From positions 1,054,001 through 1,118,000 of the forward strand of contig OZ316896.1 in NCBI GenBank assembly GCA_973895155.1: DNA of 64,000 nt, written 5' to 3'. The stretch is from Marsupella aquatica. Taxonomy: Eukaryota > Marchantiophyta. This document shows positions 55,978 to 64,000 of the stretch, piece by piece; position 1 is the stretch's first letter; each line of letters opens with the position of its first letter. The notes beneath the pieces were generated by a model. That model was not told where the DNA came from. It ran no database searches and saw nothing but the letters and a program-made list of their open reading frames with translations. The translations under genes and the position numbers were made by a program.

Positions 55978-58650
55978 CTATCCACAAAACTGCACAACTT
56001 TCTCAAGCTACCCCCCAAAACTGTTTTAATCCCTATGCTGCCCCCATGGATTAATCTTAGCTGCACATTCCAATTATTTGAGTTATTTATGGCTGATGAG
56101 ACCTTGCAAGGGGGCAACATACTGATTAACTTATTTCAGGGAAACTTAGTAATTTTGTTCAATTTGTGGGTGACAAAATTAAAAATGGTATTGAGAAGAC
56201 CCTCAAAAACATTTAGGTAGTGTTTGTTAGTGAAGTTACAGCAAACTAAAGAGATCCATCATAGATCTCTAGCCGTATGTTCTAGTGCGCCTCAACATAA
56301 GCTTACCCCTTAGAGGACATTTGCAGACTTATTTACAACTCTCGATATGGACCATTACTTAATCACACTAATGCAATTGTAAATCTTTATGCCTGATTTT
56401 CCCCTCTTTCTAGATTTTGGGGTTTACATTTGCCCCCCTTTTTTTTAGAGTTTAGTGTTTGCCCTCCCTGGACCTCTTGTGAGTTTACTCCGTAATTGTT
56501 TGTACAATTGTGCCTGTTTTCAGGGCCACCCCACCCATATCTGTGTCCCAAAAATCACGGTCCAGAGGCTTCACTGTAGAAGGTAACCTTATCCTAGGTT
56601 TTGATTGTGCTAGATTAGACAGATGAATAAAGTGTTTCTGATGGACTTATTGGTGCACACTAATGGTGTGAGTGTTTGGTAACGACCCTCCTAGCAGAGA
56701 TTTCTCCTGAACAAGGCCAGCAGACTTTCCTACTTAGGGTTTTCATGTAGGAGATCTCCCCGGAGGAGTTTAAGAAAGGAAGAACCTGTGCACTAATGGC
56801 AGCCCCTTTACATACATAGTGTTTGATGATGGTATGGTTGGTCCTGAACTAGTTTAAGCACAAATGGTTTCAGATCCAACTGCTCCTGAAATTATTGCTG
56901 TGAAGTTGATAAATTGGGAAAGTTCATGATCAAATGGACCATAACTATTGATTTTAAGTTTCTCTCCCTCCTCTGGTTGTTGCGGCTGGTACTTTTGAAT
57001 TAATATGCACATCATTGCCTTTTTGATAAAACAACCAAAAACACACCAGAAACAACAAATTGTTGGATCCCAAGAATCTCAAACATTTGACACCCAACAA
57101 GGTATGTCTGCAGTAATCCCTCGTCGCAGACTATTCTTCAAAACAGCAATTGCTTCAATCGTGGTACAAGCCCCATGGATGTCATTCCCCTGTGAAGTGT
57201 CTTGAGACCAAGTTTCCTTGAAAACATTTTTATAAATTTTAATACCGTGAAACCCCACGGATAGGGGGGACAACCAGAACCACACACCAAAAAAGGGCAG
57301 TGGAAAACACAACAGCGGACAATTCACAGCCGGCCCTTGCCGTCCAGTTAGGCGCGCGAGGGCACAGAGAAAACCTACCAAGCCCATACCATGACCCTAC
57401 CAAGTGCATCAATCCGCACAATCCTGCAGAGCCTCAAACAACATGCGTGATATGACATCTCTGATCGGACCTGAGCCACCTCCTATGATGAACATCTATC
57501 CACTCCCTGGCAAGAGTCGGTCACGACAGTTTCAAATGCAACTCTATCCTCTTGTGCTGGCAACTTGGGTGCCCAGGGTCAAACCCTGGCCAGATAGCTC
57601 TGTTACAAGGAATTTGGATGCTTCTTGGCCTTGGCCCAACATGCAATACTTGTTTTGACCCAGTAAGTTGAGGTTCCTACTTCTGACTGCTATCAGACTG
57701 TGACTTGGGAGTCCTACACTTTCCCTTTGGGCTATCTTTAAGGTCATGGGTTCACTTACTATGGTCCTTGCCCTGTCACTCTTCTCCCCATGTAGGTTTG
57801 AACTTTTCATTACAAGCTGTACATTCTCAATGCAAAGCCGAGTAGCCTAGCAAACACAACATAAAATGTCATGTCCAACCATTAACCAACCTTGGACCTG
57901 AAAGTAAGATCAACCGTTATATGACATTTATAATTATATGGTGTCCCATATTTCTTGCGCATATGTGGGTTGACATGCGGTCCTACACCTCGTAAAGGGG
58001 AACATATGCCCTTAATCCTACACATTAACATTGGAAGATTTATTTCAGTGGTTGACAGCTGCATGCTTCCACACCACTACCACTTTCTGTATGATTATGC
58101 TCAAATAGTTGTATTCCATACAATTAGATTTTGCTTTTCAGTATCCAAACAGTTGTCAGGCATCCGTGGGAATGCTGATGGAAGGTGGTCAAAGTTTGCA
58201 CTAAATCAGCTTGATTAGTTTCTTGACAGGGTAGTCAAAGTCATCAACTGGAATAAGCGACAGGTTCCTTTTTCATTTTATGATGTAAACTCAACAATCA
58301 TTTTACTCAATCCATGGGAATGGGCGGGGAAGACCTCTTGGTCCATCTGGGTTTCAGATTCTCAGAATCAGCACAAAACGTAAGTAATTATTAGTATATT
58401 TTTTGTTAGTGAAGTCAAAATTAAAAATTGTGCAACCTCCAAAAATTTCTCTTGAGGTGGTCACAATTTTGCGATGCAAAAATATCAAGAATATTTCAAG
58501 GATGTAGATTCTCAGGAGGACCGTATGCCCACAATGCCAGAGGTGGTGTATCCCCTACACCCTTAGCGTATCAGAGTCAGCACAAAACATAAATAATTAT
58601 TATTATGCTTTTATTAATCAAGTCCAAAATTTTAACATAAAAATTTGTGC
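55978..58650. other. Intergenic, no recognised gene
   Basis: AT-rich with scattered open frames on both strands (57,005-57,421 and 57,544-57,810 among the longer) that show no motif. Near 58,370-58,440 and 58,562-58,660 a block (cagcacaaaa-gtaa, then ttgtgcaacctc) is duplicated about 190 bp apart. Confidence 0.45.
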
Positions 58651-58659
58651 AACCTCTAT

Positions 58660-58890
58660 AACTGAAAATTCTTCTGTGGTTTCCCAGTTGGGAGTTTAAC
58701 TGGGAAATTCTATTCTGAAAATTCTTCTGTGGTTTCCCAGTTAACTCTCCCGAATAATAATAAAAACCCGTCCCCTCAATTCGGTCCTGAGAACTCTCCC
58801 TAATAATAATAATAAAAAACCCGTCCCCTCAATTCGGTCCTGAGAACTCTCCCTAATAATAATAATAAAAAAACGTCCCCTCAATTCGGT
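58660..58890. repeat. Two tandem repeats upstream of the cotransporter gene
   Basis: The block gaaaattcttctgtggtttc plus ccagtt occurs twice (about 58,665 and 58,718). It is followed by a unit of about 53 bp, cgtcccctcaattcggtc with gagaactctccctaataata, whose start recurs at 58,769, 58,822 and 58,874. They lie in the likely promoter of the cotransporter gene. Confidence 0.85.
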
Positions 58891-58919
58891 CACTTCTGTT
58901 CCTCTCTAGTCTCCACCAA

Positions 58920-60220
58920 CTCTCGATTTTGCAGCTCCCTTTCTTCTCTTCTCTCCTCTCCTCTCCTCTGCTTCGGTTCGCTTTTTTGGCCTTTGGCAGT
59001 GCGGCGGCATCCATGATCTACCTGCAGAAGAGGAAGAAGAAGAAGACCGTCACCTCTGGCATTGTTGATTTGTTGGCGTCGAGCGTGTTCTTTCCGAGGA
59101 CTGCGTTTCTCACGCGTGCAGGATCTGATAATTGCCTTGCCCTCCGCCTTCGCTTTGGCTTCTCGCGCAGATCTGAACGCACTTTTCAGCTCGGAGGGAG
59201 CCTCGGAGGGAAGGTCGGACGCAGGGAGCCAATTGACACTTTCAAAAGTCGATCGCGCGCGCGTAGGTTTGTTGTGTGAACGCGAGAATGCTTAGCAGGG
59301 AAGAAAGGGGAGGAGGGATCGGGACGCGGAGATCTGAGTTTTCGGGCAGTATTGTAGGTTGGCTGGCTTGCAGCTGGCTGGCTTCCGAGTTGAGGCAACG
59401 CTAGCCGAGGGGAGTTTTAATTTTGGCGAGTAGTGAGCAGGATTGCTGTTTTTCTTGGGAAAAGCAGTTTCTCTCCGGATTTATAGTATCTCTTTGGAGG
59501 ACCGGGTGAGTGGAGTGTGTCTAGATCCGGCACCTATCTAGGTCATTGGAGTGACAATCACTTTTCGGCACGTTTGGATTTACGTTTAGCATTTTGCATC
59601 GGGGAAGGAGCTCAATTCGGACGATGAGAACGAGTGATCGTGTTGTTTTCGGAATCTGGTTTGCGCACGAGAGGATGGAGCGGTGGAGCTCTGGGTGAGT
59701 GGAACGCTCGAAAGCTGGAGTAGAGATGCGAACACTATCCACTCCCGAGGAGATTTTATTTGAGCTAGTGGTGATCCCGACTTCTGCTCCTATCAGACTC
59801 GAGCACGTTCATTGAAAGTCATCTCATAACCCGTCTCAGCTATATGAACGTGTTGCTGACAGATTTTGGCTCTCCGATCTGCTAGTCGAATTTATAATGT
59901 GAATTGTGGCCAACGGAGCGGGTACTTTAAACAATTCGCCCACTTTACTTTACTGGATCACGAATAGTTGCAGATCTTCGTGATCGACTCCCAGAAATTA
60001 ACCTGAACGATGCTAGTAATGCATCAGCTATCCACGGTTTCCATGAGAAAGACTTGCGGCGTGGGCTCGTTGTGGATTCATTTACACAGAAGGGCTCTCT
60101 ATCAATGATAGATTAGAATTTTATGTAAATTTGAGTTGAATATCATTTGGAGCTCAACACTACATACGAAACAAAGTTCAGAAGCGGAGGTGTCGTCCTC
60201 CGCTGCAGTTTTCCGGAAAG
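58920..60220 (+). promoter_or_regulatory. Probable 5' leader of the cotransporter gene, with an upstream ORF
   Basis: From about 58,920 the DNA changes to a CT-rich then GC-rich stretch, as leaders and promoters of this gene class often do. An ATG at 59,013 opens an 88-codon upstream frame to 59,279 with a basic start (MIYLQKRKKKK). Good splice donors (g-gtgagt at about 59,504 and 59,694) and acceptors shortly before 60,221 (ttcag at about 60,180, ctgcag at about 60,208) allow a leader intron. None of this is proven by sequence alone; no TATA box is obvious. Confidence 0.45.
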
Positions 60221-63200
60221 ATGGAAAATGGGGACCATGACAACCTTCATGAGGGGCTTCCTCTGCAGGCCAATGGAGGTGGGACAGATGCAGTTTTGTC
60301 TGATATGTCTGCCGTTGATCTGTCGTCACCTGCACGATCTCCTTCACGGTCCCCCCCTCGCCCGATTGCTCCTGTTGCTCCCCGACCTATCATTCCTCGG
60401 TAAGTTACCGTGCGGTGCAGAGATGAAAACACTGATTGCGATCTAGCTAGTTGATTGTGATCTATCTGTGACAGTGTGGCGAGGATCTGCAGTTTAATGT
60501 TTCTTTTACACAGGGCTTTCCTTCTTTTGGTATGTTTGAATTTGAAGTTTCTCGTGTGGTCTCGAGAGCACAAGAATTCGTGTCTTTTGAAGAGAATTGT
60601 GTTTGAACTGAACTGAGCTGACTGCCCAACCGAGCCAAGGAACGGAGCTGGAATGTTGCGAGGCCCTGATTGAACAAACGAATGTCAAAAAACACTGGCT
60701 TATTGCTGTGAGGTGAAAAATCTCAACAGATCCCGAAAGCTGTCTGAATTGGCTGGTTTTGACCGCTAGCAACTTAAAATACGTGAAAACCACAGAAGAC
60801 AGACTACGTCAAAGAGTAAACAAGCCAAGGCAGGATAAGTTTGACCCGGTAGAGTCCAAATTTCAGCAACAGATAGGAAGACTGGGGCAAAACGACGTGA
60901 ACGAAAACCAAGAACAACAAAGCAGTGTGTGTTGGTTTTTGAAACAATACCGTCTAAGTACCATCATTTTTCTAATTATTGTGCTGTTACCCGTTTCTTT
61001 CGCAAACATTCCAATCAAGGTGTCAGAATTTGGATGGGATTTTAATCAGAAACGAGCTAGAGTGATGAACCGTTTTAACGTATTGTTAAATAGCTACTGT
61101 GTTTCGTTTTTGATACTCGTATGCGAGACCCTTCGTTACAGCAAATAAGTGGTCTGAGGGAGGGTCTGTACTCAACATGTACTCTCTGTTTCAACCTTGT
61201 AAAAACCTCTCGACTGATGGACTTCCATCTTATTTCTCTATTTTCCTACCTTTAGTGGAGCAGTTACTTTTTATGAAAATCTGCTGCTGCTCTCATTTAA
61301 GCGAGAGAAAGTGACATCTGACTTTATCGCCTCTCAGATTTCCAGCCATTAAATCTCGAGAGTTACGTGATGACCGGGATGACCATGGAGAACCACATTC
61401 CGATATCCCTGAGCGCATCCCGCGGGAGTCAAAGTTGGAGCTGTTTGAAGTGGATCCACTGGTTGATGTCAGGGGCCTTAAAAGGTATGTCATGGAGCTC
61501 TCTTTTCACCATAAAGCCAGCTCACTTACTAGCACTATTCTAATTTGCAGGTGCCACGGTCCATGGGTTCAGTACTTGTATGTATTTTCCAAGGTTTGTG
61601 GAATCTCCTGTACCGTTATTCTGAGCACTATGAAAGGATTTTTGAAGCAGCAGTAACAGTGTGCGTCCGTATCACGTGATTTATCAATCGACGAACATAT
61701 TGTTATCTGGATAGTTGATTTTTAAATCATTAGATTAAGTGGAAATTTGGTGTTAAGAGCCCACCTTCCTGAAGGAGTCATTTCAAATGAGAATATTCTC
61801 TTCTTATCTCAGGCGTTGCTGCGAAGAGTTAACTTTACTTCAGTACTCTCTTGGTAAAGTCATTCTAAATGTGAAGTGGTCTCCTCTTTTGCAGTATGGG
61901 ACAGCAACAGCCATCAACATCATTCAACCCTTTAGATGGGGAGGATGTTGCAATTACACTGGGTCGGCCAAGGGTAATGTCGAGCTCTCTTTCCGTTAGT
62001 TTTTTTCACTAAAGTTTTTGGAGAAAAGCATGCCCATCAGAGTAGGCCCGGCCAAACGATCTATGTATGGATTTCTTTGAGGGGGCAAGCTTCAAGTTTG
62101 TAGTTGCTTTCTAGGTTCCCGTTTGTGTTGTTTTCGTTCCGGTTCATGTCGTTAATTTGCTCTGTATTCGTACAAATACAAGGAATGACGGAATAGGCTT
62201 ATAACGTCCTATTTCCCTAATTAAGGCAGTAAATAAAGCACGAGTAGCTAAAGAGCAATTGTGGGCAAATTCCGGGACTCCGGAGTTGTACAGGAGCCCC
62301 CCATGGACAAATTAGGCTTTATAAGTTTTTAAACATCATCCATCTCCTTTGCGCAGGACCCGAACGATCCTTCCTACACTTCTCTTGTGCAGTCGAGGAG
62401 CGCAAAGCTTGGTACCCTCATAGGAGTGTTTATACCATGTCTTCAAAATATTCTGGGAATTATATTCTACATCCGTTTTTCCTGGTGAGTTTTGAACTTG
62501 CATCATTTTCCAAATAAAAGTATTGTAGTCAAGTAGAGCTCGCGTTGCTTGAACATGTTTTCATGTCATGATTCCTAAACCAGTCTCCTGAAGTGTGACT
62601 TGCATCGTTTGGCAGGATTGTAGGCATTGCAGGGATCTGGCAGAGCCTGCTGTTGGTTTCCTTATGTTGCCTGTGCACCTTCTTAACTGGTTTATCGCTG
62701 AGTGCTATAGCCACAAATGGGGCTATGAAGGTTCGTTATCTTTGCTTCCTGAATGTCCTGGTGAAATTATCGTAAAGCCAGAGTTCTCACTCTTTCAAGG
62801 TCTGCTTGCGTCCCAGGGGAAGGGCAGTCTCTTCCTACCAAAAATTCAAGAAAGTGCTCCAGAATTCTTGTTCGATTTTATCTTCACCATATTGTAGATG
62901 CTCAAAGAACCTGTCTCTCTTGTCAAAAGCCAACCTTAGCCTAAATCCTGGGTCTACAGAATGGCCTGAAAAGAGTGATAAGTTTCTTCTAGGTTTTCTT
63001 CGAGTGTTTCAATATGTCCGATCTCTGGACAGAGGCGATATAGATTCAGGAGACCTGAAGAACTAACGCCCTTAATTAAGACTAACCTGACATGGTCGCA
63101 ACCGAGGTTGATTGATAAATATCGCATGTAATGTTGTAGTACTCTTGAGTCGTGTTGTCGTAACAGAATGTCCTTTTGTTTGCAAGAGGATCCACAGGTT

Positions 63201-64000
63201 GCGAGCAGTATTTGGCATCTTATATTTATGGAAAGTCTCGCCTATCACCTAAGTTCTCAAAGCTCTCGCTGGTTTGGTGTGGCAGGGCGGTGGTCCTTAT
63301 TATCTTATTGGTCGCGCCCTTGGTCCAGAAGTTGGCGTTAGTATCGGTCTATGCTTCTTTCTGGGGAATGCCGTCGCAGGATCCCTGTAAGTAATCACAT
63401 ATGATATAGCAGCTCTTCCCAAATCGAAAGGGGCAATGGCCGAGCGTTATTAGTTGGAGAACAGGTTTCTTTAAATAGAATCTAAAGGGCAAGAATATTC
63501 ATGAAGGGTTGAAGTAAAAGATGTGGCGACAGCGTTAAGTGTTCCGTCAGAGCTAAGTGCATGTGACATCTAGACTTTGTTGTGGCCATATGGCTTGGAT
63601 GGATATGTTCATCTACCTACTTTTCACGTTACTTTTCCATTCTACAACGTTTGCCATTGGTGGTTACTTCATCATTTCAGGTATGTATTAGGAGCGGTGG
63701 AGACGTTTTTAGATGCAATCCCTGGAGCTGGCATGTTCAAGCGTATGTTCCTATCTTTCTTAGATACGCATCTTGTCATTTGCTAATGTCCAAGCTGCAA
63801 AATTGTTTGCAAGAGACGTAGTTTTTGGTTTAGAGTTGGGACTTTTTGTGATTTCTTGTTTTGATGCACAAGGAGGTACTGGTGGGAAGTTTTTCCTCTC
63901 AGGGAAAATGGTTGCATCAGGATGTTTACTATCTGATACGTGTTTTGGGGGGTATTTGGGATGCAGAAAGTGTTGTGGAGCTGGCGTCACCATCACCATC
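60221..64000 (+). CDS. CCC1: Cation-chloride cotransporter (CCC), N-terminal part, continues past the window
   Basis: Plant SLC12-type carrier that moves K+ and/or Na+ together with Cl- in endomembranes or the plasma membrane. Eight exons lie in the window: 60,221-60,399; 61,338-61,484; 61,895-61,973; 62,357-62,484; 62,616-62,730; 63,286-63,386; 63,681-63,742; 63,967 onward. All seven introns are GT-AG and the frame stays open over about 281 residues. Residues 1-135 are the cytosolic N-terminus, with a Ser/Pro/Arg-rich run, then [13 protein letters not shown] and [12 protein letters not shown]. The transport core starts with [20 protein letters not shown] (TM1, about 152-171), [17 protein letters not shown], the [20 protein letters not shown] loop and [20 protein letters not shown] (TM3 region). 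These are signature CCC segments. The eighth exon is the least certain. About 700 residues remain outside. Confidence 0.93.

Noticed and set aside
57555-57620. B-box-like GGGTTTGACCC on the minus strand
   Set aside because: No A-box at the right distance and no related copies seen in the window.
1-64000. CRISPR arrays, bacterial operons, Shine-Dalgarno sites or phage modules
   Set aside because: The genes are intron-containing plant genes. The tandem arrays seen have no unique spacers between repeats.

Overview
The window is nuclear DNA of a land plant. Its genes are plant-specific or plant-typed (PEX22, GIP1/MOZART1, a trichome-birefringence-like acetyltransferase, a plant cation-chloride cotransporter, a plastid-type Coq10-like protein, a calmodulin-like protein). 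Introns are GT-AG and about 100-3000+ bp, and transposable elements fill most of the space between genes. The protein sequences and wide gene spacing look to me like a non-seed plant (bryophyte or similar), but I cannot name the species from the sequence alone.

Layout, left to right. 1-9.2 kb: repeat-rich intergenic DNA with several minisatellites. 9.26-9.94 kb (-): single-exon calmodulin-like gene with a clear TATA box at 10.29 kb. 10.4-26 kb: intergenic DNA with dispersed repeats, a TA-flanked MITE (17.2 kb), a complete Mutator-like non-autonomous transposon with perfect 9-bp target duplication (19.37-20.46 kb) and a tRNA-derived SINE-like element (24.6-24.8 kb). 26.06-31.18 kb (-): a deleted Copia retrotransposon with 5-bp target duplication, nested in an older repeat that recurs at 32.0-32.5 kb. 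33.67-36.63 kb (+): three-exon TBL/AXY9-like O-acetyltransferase. 37.5-37.9 kb: a second, shorter Mutator-like copy. 38.3-40.0 kb: repeat module B. 40.66-40.88 kb (-): GIP1, preceded by a 48-bp minisatellite of about 10 units. 43.78-45.49 kb (+): four-exon Coq10/START-like gene. 45.5-47.0 kb: repeat module C, a direct copy of most of B. 49.74-53.39 kb (-): eight-exon PEX22 gene, assembled here from its splice sites. 55.65-55.98 kb: a MITE with about 125-bp inverted repeats. 60.22 kb to the right edge (+): first eight exons of a cation-chloride cotransporter, which continues outside the window.

The host genes are unrelated housekeeping or cell-biology functions: calcium sensing, cell-wall acetylation, microtubule nucleation, lipid/quinone handling, peroxisomal receptor recycling and ion transport. 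They show no operon-like relationship. The more unusual structure lies in the mobile and repeat DNA: nested insertions with intact target duplications, a triplicated module that includes sequence from beside a gene's 3' end, and a minisatellite lying against the GIP1 start codon. I found no convincing undescribed system; the best unknowns are a few orphan reading frames listed in the findings.
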